Made by a program: the position numbers and the translations under genes. Under the pieces are notes generated by a model. It was not told the DNA's origin and made no database searches. It was given only the letters and a program-made list of their open reading frames with translations. A stretch of 64,000 bases of DNA from Adiantum capillus-veneris (lineage: Eukaryota; Streptophyta; Polypodiopsida; Polypodiales; Pteridaceae). This document shows, piece by piece, positions 44,628 to 55,757 of the stretch; positions within the stretch are counted from its first letter, which is position 1; each line of letters starts with the position of its first letter. The stretch spans positions 29,220,946 through 29,284,945 of the forward strand of contig CM043969.1 of NCBI GenBank assembly GCA_014529385.2, given 5' to 3'.

Positions 44628-46575
44628 ATGGTTGCCTCTTCTTCCTTGCGAAATACACTCGATGGACATTACGATGGCTATGATGACAACGTCGAACCCA
44701 TGTGCGATAAATCTAGTGATGTTCGCTCGATGGAGTTTGAAAATGGTGACTCAATAGCTTGCTAACTTATAGAAAATGATTGATATATGCTTGGCAATAT
44801 TGTGACTTTTCTTTTTGTTTTTACAGAATTACACAAGATATGCACTATGATACAGCTGCATCTTTTTTGGGACCCGATAGTGCCCTCGTCCTTGATCGTG
44901 TGTCTCCACTCCGCACAAGGAGCGCTTCGAGCCTACCTAAGGTTGATGTTTCTTCTTCTCTTGGTGTTGGGCCCAAATCCCTCAAGCGTGTAGAACAAAG
45001 TGGTACAATAGCACGTACACTTTCCAAGACGTGCAACGCGACAACGGAACTAAGTAAGACTTGCTTGCATCGCATAGATATTCTATTGTTGTATCCAACC
45101 CTTACGAGTTTTGTTTTTTGTTGTGGCAGCCAAACCTTTACTGAGGGGACCACCACCTGTAGTTGCAAAAAAAGAGAGTGTTGCGAAGGGTGCCAAACTA
45201 GAAGCACATATTGGTACTGAGTGTTGCCATGAGAATGTAATTCCCGCTGGTTCATCTTCTCTTGTGTCTTATATTCCCACTAAGATCCCTCTATTGCGCA
45301 TTGTTGACATCACTGAAACTTGCCCTCATTTCGTATTCGAGGGGTGCATACTTAACCGTTATGGAACCTACAAACAAAGACCAGAAGTCGCTAAGTATTT
45401 GCGTTACCTTAAGGCAGACCTAGTTGATCCACTCAACACTGACACCATCACTTGTGCTGTTAGCGATCAATTTTATTGAGCAATTCATTGACACCCTTAC
45501 TATAGGAGACTTTGTCCACATTGAGAATGTAGCTGTAAAAACAAAACTAAGTCAGATGGTTGCACATCTCGTTATGTACTATTTTTCAATGCTTCCACGG
45601 TTGTAGAAAAGACAAAGCCTTTTGAAGTCAGCCTTAGTTTCTACCCAAAGAGCAAAGTGCGTCAATTTTTGGATGAGGCACAGTCCTTGCATGCATAAGG
45701 CACCCGTACACACTTTGGAACTTTAGCTTTTGTTGTTATACAGGGCCATGCTAGCACTTCAAAAGCCGGTCTTTCCCAAGGTGATCTTGTTGTTGCAGAT
45801 GGACCAGCGGCTGAGGACTGTGCCACTCTAAGGCTTACTTATCTTTGCCCTCCTATAGATTTGCAGCTTTCTAATATTTTCCCTCTCTTTCCATCACAAC
45901 TTAGCTTCATGGATGCACGTAAAGACAATTACCACGCTATTTTTTGTGCTCTGGAGACCGATGTGCATCCTATGTTTGTTGCATGAAACATAGGTTCCTT
46001 CACAGGTCGAAGCAATACACTCTCAGTCTTGGATATTACTAATATAGCACACGTCAAAAGTCCTCGTCTCAAGCACCGTTTGGAGGAAGCATATAAGGCC
46101 CATATTCTTGATGTTGGTCACAATCAAGAAATAAGTATTGATCTTGCTTTTCCTTTTTCATCGCAATAGCTCAAGAAAGCTCTCACTCGTCAGGTGCCTA
46201 TACATAGGTAACTGGCACACTGCACTTTGTGAATGTGAACTCAATTTTGGTGGAATGTTTTTGCAGTCAATGCAAATCTACTTAGATTCACCACCAACAA
46301 GAGGTGGACTTTTGCTCTATTTTCTCAAAATCTACAACTATTGTTTTGGTGCCCAAACTTGAAGGAAAGATTTTGGCCAACAAAGCTTTCCCAATTGATG
46401 TTTCCTTAGTGGGTGACATAGTCGACAAAGTATTGCACCTTGACAAAAACTTTGTTGACTTATATGCTTCTGATGTGCTAGATGCGTGTGAGCTACTAGC
46501 CTCCCTTGTTCGAACTGGCAAATTCATTGTCAACAAATTAGGCCTCATCACATCTTTTGTCGAAGAGACAAAGTA
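44628..46575 (+). pseudogene. RPA-like OB-fold gene, copy 1 (introns retained, frame damaged)
   Basis: Exons can be drawn at 44628-44745, 44838-45053 and 45130 onward, with phase-compatible GT-AG introns. A later intron is at 46208-46266. The centre reads TDTITCAVSDQF, then EQFIDTLTIGDFVHIENVAV and SRYVLFFNASTVVEK. This follows the strand pattern of an RPA70 single-stranded-DNA-binding OB fold (GK/GD-VYYI...YE-F---T-VE). The last exon starts with a CxxC pair in a sister copy (CGQCKS). Frameshifts near 45475 and 45545 and stops near 45699, 45987 and 46168 disable it. Plant Helitrons often carry RPA-like genes, which fits its place upstream of the Helentron. A different OB-fold protein is possible. 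Confidence 0.45.
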
Positions 46576-46679
46576 GTGCTCCTCTACAACTTTGAAGCTC
46601 CATCACCTCCATGCCGAAGAACACCCTTTGTATTATATTGCTTTTATCCATGCTCATCTTGTAAATTCCCATCTCAATA

Positions 46680-46820
46680 TTTCAAGAGAAAAGTTCAAAA
46701 AAATACGTTTGTTTTTTAAATTTTTACACTATTTTTGTCTATTTTGGGGCGGCATTTCTCCTTTTTCCATGCCCTCAATCGGCACTTTTTAAATTGAAAA
46801 CGGCACGATATTAAGACAAA
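46680..46820 (-). repeat. Single unit of the 42.7-44.1 kb repeat
   Basis: It shares AAATTTTTACACTATTTTTG, CTATTTTGGGGC and GAAAACGGCACGATATTAAG with the inverted arm at 43760-43895. Confidence 0.75.
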
Positions 46821-47977
46821 CTAAGTCAGACAGTTGCACATCTCCTTATGTACTATTTTTCAATGCTTCCAAGATTGTAGAAAAGACAAAGCCTTTTGAA
46901 GTCAACCTTAGTTTCTACCCAGAGAGCAAAGTGCTTTGCTTTCATCTATGCTCATCTTGTAAATTCCTATCTCAATATTACAAGAGGAAACTTCAAAAAA
47001 TTATGCTATTTTTTTAAGTTTTACACTTTTTGTCTATTTTGGGGCAGCATTTCTCCTTTTTCCATGCCCTCAGTCGGCACTTTCTAAATTGAAAATGCCA
47101 CGATATTAAGACAAACTAAGTCAGATGCTTGCACATCTCGTTATGTACTATTTTTCAATGCTTCCACGGTTGTAGAAAAGACAAAGCCTTTTGAAGTCAG
47201 CCTTAGTTTCTACCCACAGAGCAAAGTGCATCAATTTTTGGATGAGGCATAGTCCTTGCATGCACATGGCACCCGTACACACTTTGGAACTGTAGCTTTT
47301 GTTGTTATACAGGGCCATGATAGCACTTCAAAAGCTAGTCTTTCCCAAGGTGATCTTGTTGTTGTAGATGGGCCAACAGCTTACTTATCTTCGCCCTTCT
47401 ATAGATTTGCAGCTTTCTAATATTTTTCCTCTCTTGCCATCACAGCTTAGCTTCGTGAATGCACGTAAAGACGATTACCACGCTATTTTTCGTGCTCTAG
47501 AGATCGATGTGCATCCTATGTTTGTTGCACGAAACATAGGTTCCTTCACAGGTTGAAGCAATACACTCTCAGTCTTGGATATTACTATCCTAGCACACGT
47601 CAGAAGTCCTCGTCTCAAGCACCGTTTGGAGTAAGCATATAAGGCCCATATTCTTGATGTTGGTCACAATCAAGAAGTAAGTATTGATCTTGCTTTTCCT
47701 TTTTCACCGCAATAACTCAAGAAAGCTCTAACTCGTCAGCTGCCTATACATAGATAACTAGCACACTGCACTTTGTAAATATGAACTCAATTTTGGTGGA
47801 ACGTTCTTGCGGTCAATGCAAATCTACTAAGATTCACCACCAACACGAGGTGGACTTTTGCTCTATTTTCTCAAAATCTACAACTATTGTTTTGGTGCCC
47901 AAGCTTAAAGGAAAGATTTTGGCTAACAAAGCTTCCCCAATTGATGTCTCCTTAGCGGATGACATATTCGACAATAC
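46821..47977 (+). pseudogene. RPA-like OB-fold gene, copy 2 (rearranged)
   Basis: It starts again at ACAAACTAAGTCAGA, the middle of the OB fold of copy 1, and breaks off near 46930. A second unit of the inverted repeat follows at 46975-47115. It then restarts and continues through the last-exon equivalent (CGQCKSTKIHHQHEVDFCSI) to about 47977. Sequence is close to copy 1 but lacks the N-terminal exons. Confidence 0.6.
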
Positions 47978-48743
47978 TTAGCTTCGTGAATACACGTAAA
48001 GACGATTACCACGCTTTTTTGCGTACTCTGGAGACCGATGTGCATCCTATGTTTGTTGCACGAAACATAGATTCCTTCACAGGTTGAAGCAATACACTCT
48101 CAGTCTTGGATATTACTAACCTAGCATACGTCAAAAGTCCTCGTCCCAAGCACCGTTCGGAGGAAGCATATAAGGCCCATATTCTTGATGTTGGTCACAA
48201 TCAAAAAGTAAGTATTGTTCTTACTTTTCCTTTTTCATCGCAAAAACTCAAGAAAGCTCTAACTCGTCAGATGCCTATACATAGATAACTGGCATACTGC
48301 ACTTTGTGAATATGAACTCAATTTTGCTGGAACGTTCTTGCGGTCAATGCAAATCTGCTAACATTCACCACCAACAAGAGATGGACTTTTGCTCTATTTA
48401 CTCAAAATCTACAACTATTGTTTTGGTGCCTAAGCTTGAAGGAAAGATTTGGCCAACAAAGCTTCCCCAATTGATGTTTCCTTAGCGGGTGACATAGTCG
48501 ACAAAATATTGCAGCTTACCAAACTTTATTGACTTATATGCTTCTGATGTGCTAGATGCACGTGAGCTACTAGCCTCCCTTGTTTGCACTAGCAAATTCA
48601 CTGTCATCAAATTAGGCCTCATCACATCTTTTGTCGAAGAGACAAAGTAGTGCTCCTCTACAACATTGAAGCTCCATCATCTCCACGCCAAAGCACACCC
48701 TTTGTATTATATTGCTTTCATCCATTGCTCATCTTGTAAATTC

Positions 48744-48746
<3 letters not shown>
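47978..48746 (+). pseudogene. RPA-like OB-fold gene, copy 3 (C-terminal part)
   Basis: It restarts at TTAGCTTCGTGAATACACG, equivalent to about 45902 in copy 1. It runs to the same end (GAAGAGACAAAGTAG near 48640) and 80 bp beyond. It is cut by the (TC)n tract at 48747. Confidence 0.6.

Positions 48747-48803
<57 letters not shown>
48747..48803. repeat. (TC)n tract between OB-fold copy 3 and the Helentron ORFs
   Basis: A pure tract of about 28 units followed by (GT)5. In copy 1 the equivalent site reads CCCATCTCAATAT, so the tract and everything after it replace that sequence. Confidence 0.9.
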
Positions 48804-48807
<4 letters not shown>

Positions 48808-48870
48808 GTGTGTGTGTGTTTCATTTACTTATCTTCCTTCCACCGCATAGCGTAAGGGGAGGAAAAACTG

Positions 48871-49568
48871 CATGTACATGGCTTCCTCAACCAACCATAA
48901 TGCATCTTTTGAACAACTCATTCAAAATGATATTGATAGTGCTTTCCTTGGCTAATCACCCATGGAATAACAATGTTTTACTCATGCTCAATAAAATAAT
49001 AAAGTCGCACTCGTCATTACAAAAAATCACCAACATTATGATAGAGGCATTGAGAGAATCATTGGAGCAAACACCAATGATCACACCTTCTCTAGTATAT
49101 TTGGCTTCCAATAAACATGATTCCTCCATTTTGACCCAAGTATTAAATAGCCACACATCATCTATTAGTATTGCACTTGATATTATCCATGTGTTCTCCT
49201 TTAGCTTTAGTATTGTATGTGATGTTTATATTTACGGTGTGCCAATAACTTCACTCAAAAACACAACATTCAATAGTGGAGCCGACTCAGTGACATTTCA
49301 CAAAATCATCATTGTTGATAGAAGTGGTAACCTATTTTTTTACTTGGGGGACAACCGATCCTCACACAAACGCAAACCTCGTACCTGGGACAAAAATGAG
49401 ACAGAGTCATTGACAGCTTTGATTCTGCAGCAATCGAATGAACTCCCTATCTCCATCGCGAGGCAATTTGCTTGCTTGGGTGACGGAACCATTCGAGAAA
49501 TAGGTGCAATAACATCAAAAATTAAAAAACTTTTTAAAAAAAACACCCCACAGCTCCGTCCAACATAA
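48871..49568 (+). pseudogene. Unassigned first ORF region of the Helentron
   Basis: A plausible start at 48871 gives MYMASSTNHNASFEQLIQND. After a frameshift near 48955 the frame runs to 49568 (NNNVLLMLNKIIKSHSSLQK, IALDIIHVF, VDRSGNLFFYLGDN). The end (TWDKNETESLTALILQQSNE, then IARQFACLGDGTIREIGAI) looks like a Myb/SANT-type helical segment. The middle is vaguely like an OTU protease, a domain known in some Helentrons, but the key residues are not clear. I do not assign it. Confidence 0.4.
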
Positions 49569-50630
49569 ACATTGAACAAGCCTCCCCATCAAAAAAAACT
49601 ATACAACAGTACATAGAAACAGCAAACGATGTTCCTATATATCGATGTTATAAACGTGGACGTTTAATTTTTTTTTCACAATTAGCTCGAAAAGGGCGTA
49701 GGTCGGCACTTGGGAGGTCTAGAAACAATGAGATACACGAAAACTACGTTTGCACTTCATGCAGTCGTAGAAGGCAAGAACATGGTGCACTGCTCACCCA
49801 ATTGAATTCCATAGGATTTAACCTCCCCTCGGCTACAGTAGAGAAGCTAAATCATTTAGAAAGCCGGCTTGTAAGTCCTAGGCTACCTTTCACCAAAATT
49901 AGGGAGCTTACATACGATGGTCAATTTGGCTTGCGAGGTAGCGTTGTTAATGTTTTGGCATCCTTGGGGAAAACACGACAAATATTGCCAAGGTTTATTC
50001 ATGATGAAGCCTCGATAATAGTGAGTATTAAGCGTCGTCTACAGTACAATCATTGCTACCTTTTCGGGGTTGTTTGACCATTGCTTACAATAAAAGCCAC
50101 TGCTCAACTATTGCAAACATCTTTATACAAGAACGAAAATATTACTATGAACAACGAGTGGGTAAGCCATTTCCATAGTCTTCATTGTCCTTTACCTGAT
50201 GATTTTGCCGACGACAATCAACCATCAGAAGAAGATGATCTAGCTACAGATGTCATGCTCCATGGAATTGAGTCATCACAACAAGTAGTAGATCACAACG
50301 ACAAAACCTTCTTTGTAGCTCCTGCCGAGGGAAATAATCCTTTGAGTATTTTCAAAGATGAATACTGTGAAGAACTTAGTTTCCTTACTATTTTCTATGG
50401 TGAGCTCCGTAAACACCATACACTTGCTAAGCATAAATATCATCACGTGGCTCAATGGGAGCTTATGCATAGTAATAGAAGATTCTCGCTAAATTTAGAG
50501 AACCTTTTTTTCAAAACAGTCAAAGTCATGACTCAAAAAATCATGGGATCCATTTGGATCCGTATGCGCAAAGGCAAGCTAAACCACTACACTAGTGGCC
50601 GCACAGGTTGTTGGAGATACTAACATTGAG
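49569..50630 (+). pseudogene. Helentron N-terminal region with CxxC module and Helitron-like N domain
   Basis: At about 49735-49790 the reading is ENYVCTSCSRRRQEHGAL, a zinc-type module. LNHLESRLVSPRLPFTKIRE, GQFGLRGSVVNVLASLGKTR and IKRRLQYNHCYLF follow to 50077, the typical block before the Rep of Helentrons. After a stop and frame change, FFVAPAEGNNPLSIFKDEYC and ELSFLTIFYGELR (50300-50410) continue the same order. Frameshifts occur near 50080 and 50615. Confidence 0.75.
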
Positions 50631-52297
50631 AAGGTCTTGTCTTCCCAACTTGGATATCGTGACTTCGAGGCATTGCGAACATCACCTGACTACAAAGAGA
50701 AACTAAAAAAAAACGCTTTCGCTATGATTAGACAACTTGGACCACCAACATTCTTCATCACATTTTCTTCGGCTGAGAAACGTTGGAAGCCCTTGATTAG
50801 AGCACTTGCTAATCTCAACCCCATCAGCGTGCAACCACACAGACAGAAGCGTCATACATACGAGATTTGGTTCGAGCTGACCCTGTAACAACAACCCGCT
50901 TTTACTTGAACCGATTTAACCAGATGAAGAAATTGTTAACCAAGGATATAACCATATTGGGAAAACTCAAAGATCACTTTTTTGTAACCGAGTTTCAGAG
51001 CCAAAGTAGCCAGCATGATCATGGGCTCCTATGGATAGAAAATGCTCCTATCTGTGGGAAAGATCCCAACGAAGATGTTGTGGATTTCATTGATAAGTAC
51101 ATAACAACTGACTCCATGCTTCTTCATGTAGACTTACAAGAAATTCAAACACACAAACATAGGAAGACTTGCTTCAAAAAACGCAAGGGATGCCGCTTTG
51201 ACTTTCCTCGCTACCCAATGCCTTTTACTATGATTTTAGAACCCTGCCGCTCTCCAAATAACAATATCCAATGCAAAAGAAAGAAACACAAACGAATCAA
51301 AGATAATCTGCTACTACTAGATTATAAAGCAAATATTACATTCGAACAGTGGCTCCTATCAATGGACCTTCGATTTGACGATTACATCGAAGCTATATCA
51401 TCCACAATCTCATGCCCAACACTTTTGTTGAAAAGAAATATCAAATATATTTGCACAAATAACTTCAATCCAACCATTTCAAAGCTATGGGATGCGAATT
51501 CAGATATACAATACATTTTAAATGCACACGGAGCAGCTACCTATTGCACCTCATATATAACAAAATTTGATAACACACTCATCAAAGCAATCAAAGAACA
51601 ATTTGACTCTTGCATTGAAAACAATGCAACTACATACGATAGACTTCAAAAAACAGAAAACACAATACTAAACACACAGCAAATAAGCTCACAACAAGCA
51701 GTATATATTGCACTTTCCCTACCTCTCTACAGCGCAACTCGAGAATTTATGTTCATAAACACAAACCCTCCCCACGAGAGAACAATGCTTCTCAAGCGAA
51801 AACACCTCCTAAAAAACATACACCCGACTAGCACAGAAATCTTTTACGAGACAAGCATAGACAAATATTGTACACGTCCTACCCAGCTCAATACCATATT
51901 ATTGGCAGAATTTGCCTCCACATACAATACAACAAGCAACACATACAAAAAACGTACCAAACCAAAGATTATACGATATGTTAAATATAATGCCGCAAAA
52001 AATCCAGATAATTATTATAGAGAACAATGTCTTTTATTTCTACCATGGATAAATAATGAAACTCAACATCTAGCAGATGGACTCACATGGAAAGATGTAT
52101 ACAATCAAAATAAACCTACCATCGATACAAACGAATCCAAATATAACAAAACCACAATACTAAAGGACAACCTTAACACCAACTCACTAGCCACCAATTC
52201 ACCTTCGACATCTACAACACTATCTAATATTTCCTCCCATATTCGTGTTGACATCACACAAGACCTAAACTGCATACACACACTATACCAACCATAA
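50595..52297 (+). CDS. Helentron Rep nuclease (HUH and two-tyrosine motifs), one frameshift
   Basis: The first part to about 50885 includes AMIRQLGPPTFFITFSSAEK and WKPLIRAL. After a frameshift the 476-codon frame from 50867 follows. It has His50-Asp-His52 in QHDHGLLWIENAP (HUH motif) and the catalytic pair Tyr226 and Tyr230 with Lys233 in ATYCTSYITKFDN. A His/Cys cluster THKHRKTCFKKRKGC lies between. The residues before the HUH are QSSQ where relatives often read RGS. The enzyme would nick one DNA strand and stay bound by a tyrosine for rolling-circle transfer. All visible catalytic residues are kept. Confidence 0.85.
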
Positions 52298-52320
52298 AAA
52301 TACTACTGCAGCCAGACGAT

Positions 52321-54457
52321 ATGTATTACAAGAGCATTCTACTACTTAACACACAACAAAGGCTAATATTCGATGATATTATGCTAAGAAAACGTATATT
52401 TCCTATAGAACCAATCCATATTTTCCTGGCTGGAGGCGCAAGCACAGGAAAAACTTTCACCCTCCTTTTGATTGTGCAAGGACTTCTACGTTTCTATAAC
52501 CACAGATCACATTCCAGCCCAACAACAAAAAAAGCTTTGCTAATGGCATACACGAGCAAGGCTGCCTTTAACATTGGTGGAGACACTATCCACTCAGCCC
52601 TCCACTTGCCACTGCTCACATCATCTAACATTTCCCTATCACCTGAGAGACTTAATGAGCTGCGACTACTTTATCGCGACCTGCAGCTAGCCGTTTTCGA
52701 TTAAGTCTCCTTGATTGGAACCAGCGTCTTCGCTATGGCAGACTCTCGCCTGCGTGCAACAAAAAACAACTAAGACCTTCCATTTGGTGGTGTTGATGTT
52801 GTCTTGTGTGGTGATCTTTGCCAAGAGAGTCCTGTGCACGACTCTTGGATTTTTCTCCAGGAAACATCAGTTGCTCAAAGCTATCTCACCCTCTTTCTGG
52901 CATGACCGCATAAAGTCTTACGAGTTAACAAGCACCATGAGAAAAACTAACAAGACATTCATCGACATACTCAACAGGATACACGTTTCAGAATACACCA
53001 ATGAAAACATTTTGTACCTCAATACACATTACATGCGCACAGTACCTCATCCAGTCATCGTCTCCCACCTTTACTATGCAAACAAAGATAAAGACCTACA
53101 CAACCAACATATTTTCAACACTACCATAGGGACACCACTATTTATTGAAGCACAAGACACAAGGGCAAAAAATTGCAGCAAAACTATTCAAATACCAATA
53201 GATCAAAAATTGACAGCAGGTCTTCATAAAAAACTTCACTTGAAACCAGGCCTAATTGTAGAACTTTGTGCTGGAAATAATGACATTCAAGATGGCCTAG
53301 TCAATGGAGATGACGGTATATTCAAAGCGATAACACAAAACTCCACGACACAAACAATCTGGATTCACTTTCAAACCATTAAAGTAGGCCAAAAAACTAG
53401 GTATGAAAACCAACAACTATACATTGCATCAATAGATAGGCAATGGACACCAATCCAAAAAATAACACGTGAGTTTCAAATAGGAAAGAACTTCCTGAAC
53501 ACTATTACTAGAACACAATTCCCAATTCAACCTGCAACTGCTAGAACCATACACCGTGCACAAGGCTTGACACTAGACACCTTGGCTTTTGATCCAACCG
53601 GCATTCAAAGTCTTGGCCTTGTGTACACTGCCCTCTCTTGCGTAAGAGATCCCAACAACCTTTACCTCCTGGCAGAATTAACTTCCAACCATATTAAAGT
53701 AAACCAAACAGTTCTAACCGAGTTACACCGCCTCAAAACACATGCCACTTGGAAACCTACACAGCTTGACCTCCACTCTTTGCCCAGAAATCACTTGATA
53801 ATACAATCTCTTAGCATTGTGTCCCTAAAGAAACACCACAACAACCTTATTCATGATAATAGCTTAATGGCCTCCCACATTCTTTGTCTCCAAGAAACAA
53901 AACTACAACATCCTAACACAGTGGCCATAAATGGTTACACACACACTCAAACAAATGGCCCCATGGGAGTATCCCTCTTCACATCAAACAAAAACATGCA
54001 TCTACAACACCACAACATCATTTCCACGAATGAAATAGAGTGCATTGCAGCGCTCCTCAGCATGCCACATAATCCACCAATAACCTTGATAACATTGTAC
54101 CGCAGACCCTCAATTCCACTTCCCTTCCTCCAGCAAACATTGACCACACTACTCACACCTCACTTCCAACACACACCTACCATTTTACTCGGTGACTTCA
54201 ACATCAATGCTAAATACCAAACACCTGAATACCTTGTACTTTCTAACCTTTTCTCCACACACAACATGACACAACATATAACCCAAACCACAACAATCTA
54301 CGATTCAACTTTGGATCACATTTGGACTACAAATTCCTTCACTAACATAACAACAGGTACTAACTTCTCGTTCTGGTCAGACCACTCCATTATTTACTTG
54401 CTGCTCCCACTAAACTCCAAAAACACATTCCAATGCTCCCCTCTTCCTACTTCCTAA
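52321..54457 (+). CDS. Helentron PIF1-like helicase fused to EEP endonuclease (stops and frameshift)
   Basis: Walker A is FLAGGASTGKTFTLLL (near 52430) and motif Ia is KALLMAYTSKAAFNIGGDTI. Motif II is hit by TAA (52702-52704) directly after its Asp. In the same frame motif III follows (VDVVLCGDLCQ) beyond another TAA at 52771-52773. A frameshift near 52890 leads into the frame to 54457, with TIHRAQGLTLDTLAFD (motif V) and YTALSCVRDPNNLYLL (motif VI). From about 53850 comes the endonuclease: ILCLQETKLQ, TILLGDFNINA, STLDHIWTT and FWSDHSII. These are all the usual metal and catalytic positions. The helicase unwinds DNA for strand transfer. The endonuclease probably has a nicking role. Confidence 0.85.
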
Positions 54458-54563
54458 AAGCACCTCCACAAATCCTTCCATTGGCAGGTCCTCGTGATCC
54501 CTCACCTTGTCTTTTTAGGTGTTTTACAATGGTTTTCATTTTTTTGGAATGGTGGGGACCTAA

Positions 54564-54577
54564 TGGCGCGAGCGCCA
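54564..54577 (+). other. Terminal hairpin candidate of the Helentron
   Basis: TGGCGCGAGCGCCA is a perfect 6-bp GC-rich stem with a 2-base loop, 107 bp after the endonuclease stop. Helitron-class elements end with a short hairpin near the 3' terminus. I see no canonical CTRR end right after it, which agrees with the Helentron type. Confidence 0.5.
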
Positions 54578-54600
54578 CAGCTTGCACTATTCGTGATTAG

Positions 54601-54832
54601 TGTGTCCTTGAAAAAATCTCCTCACTGAGCTTGCATTCAGAGCATATATATCCACATGACTCGATGTTTTTACCAACTCACAAACCAAAATTAGCAAGCA
54701 AATCTCTAAGAAGCCCTCAAACTCACTTGCATCATCTAGCCTACAATTATTTTCTCCCTTTCCTTTAATTGTCTCTTTTTAGATAATATGCTTCGAAGAG
54801 GTCAAGTAATGCTCTTTCTTTTGGTGTTTAAG

Positions 54833-54883
<51 letters not shown>

Positions 54884-55742
54884 TAAGAAAAAGTCTCAGA
54901 GAGAGTGGAGATGGTCTAATGTAGTAGGAAAAATTGCAAGGGATATAGATCTATTTGACAAGTCTTGAAATCAAAACCTATTACTTAAGAGGGAATTAAA
55001 GTAACCAAACATCCATACTCTGGTGATAGAAAGGTTATCGATGTTTTCTCTCCTTATTCACATAGAAACATGCACATGAGAAGGGAAAGTTGAGTGTCAT
55101 ATAGAAACAATTTTAAGATATTTCCTTTAGTGTTGAACTGAAGACCCTTCACTCAAGAGGGAAGATTTAATCAAAAGAAACGAGGGAATTTGTAGAGAGA
55201 GCATTATTAATGTATTTTATAGACTCTTTCTACTAGAGGATAATCTTGGCCTATGAGATTAATCAATCATCATTGATGATGTAGCTATCATGAACATCAA
55301 GTAGTTGATGAGCTTCACAACCCACATACCATCTCATAGATGATATTGATACCGAAGATGCACAAGTACAACAAAGCACTACAATGTTCTCAAAGAATGT
55401 AGAGCAAGGGCTTTTAACCCAATGTAGTCTCTTGGAATGCTACTAATAGGAGGATATGTCTACAAGAGATGTGAGCACTGAGAAGGTAAGGCAAAAGATT
55501 CTCTTTAAATGCAATCACCAATGCTTGCATCTAGAAGGCGTGAGTTCTAATGCACAATGAGATGGTTAGTCGAGAGCAGTGTTAGGATTTGAAGAGCCCC
55601 CTATTCTTTCAAACGATGGGCCTTGTGAAATAGTACCCTTCCCTATAGAAGGGCACAATTTCATTTTTCCCTTCTAATGACAAAACATTACAAAAATTAC
55701 AAGACAGCTTTGTAATGGAGCAACATGTTTGGTGAAGAATAC
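54601..55742. other. Unassigned sequence with (GA)n and a short repeat
   Basis: A (GA)22 tract lies at 54836-54880 and a copy of the short repeat (see 28586-28660) at 54916-54985. No gene is supported in the rest. A small hairpin word CCCTTCCCTATAGAAGGG at 55638-55655 recurs near 57006. Confidence 0.45.
54916..54985 (-). repeat. Second copy of the B-box-containing short repeat
   Basis: It shares GATCTAT, TGACAAGTCTTGA and TCAAAACC with 28621-28655 and lies near a (GA)n tract as the first copy does. The B-box-like word is GATTTCAAGACTT here, weaker than in the first copy. Confidence 0.35.
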
Positions 55743-55757
55743 AAGAAGGCTATGCAT

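Larger units (their letters stand above)
48871..54600 (+). mobile_element. Helentron-type rolling-circle transposon (Helitron with endonuclease)
   Basis: On one strand and in order: an N-terminal region with a CxxC module, a Helitron-like N domain, Rep with HUH and Y2 motifs, a PIF1/superfamily 1B helicase, and a C-terminal EEP (exonuclease-endonuclease-phosphatase) domain. A short perfect hairpin lies 107 bp after the stop. The Rep-helicase-endonuclease order is known from Helentron/Helitron2 elements; canonical plant Helitrons lack the endonuclease. The reading frame is broken at several points, so this copy is not autonomous. The left end is not defined; it may lie upstream of the OB-fold copies. 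Confidence 0.82.

Noticed and set aside
52321-54457. Host PIF1 helicase and a separate host endonuclease
   Set aside because: Helicase and EEP share one reading frame and follow a Rep with HUH and Y2 motifs, so they belong to a rolling-circle transposon.
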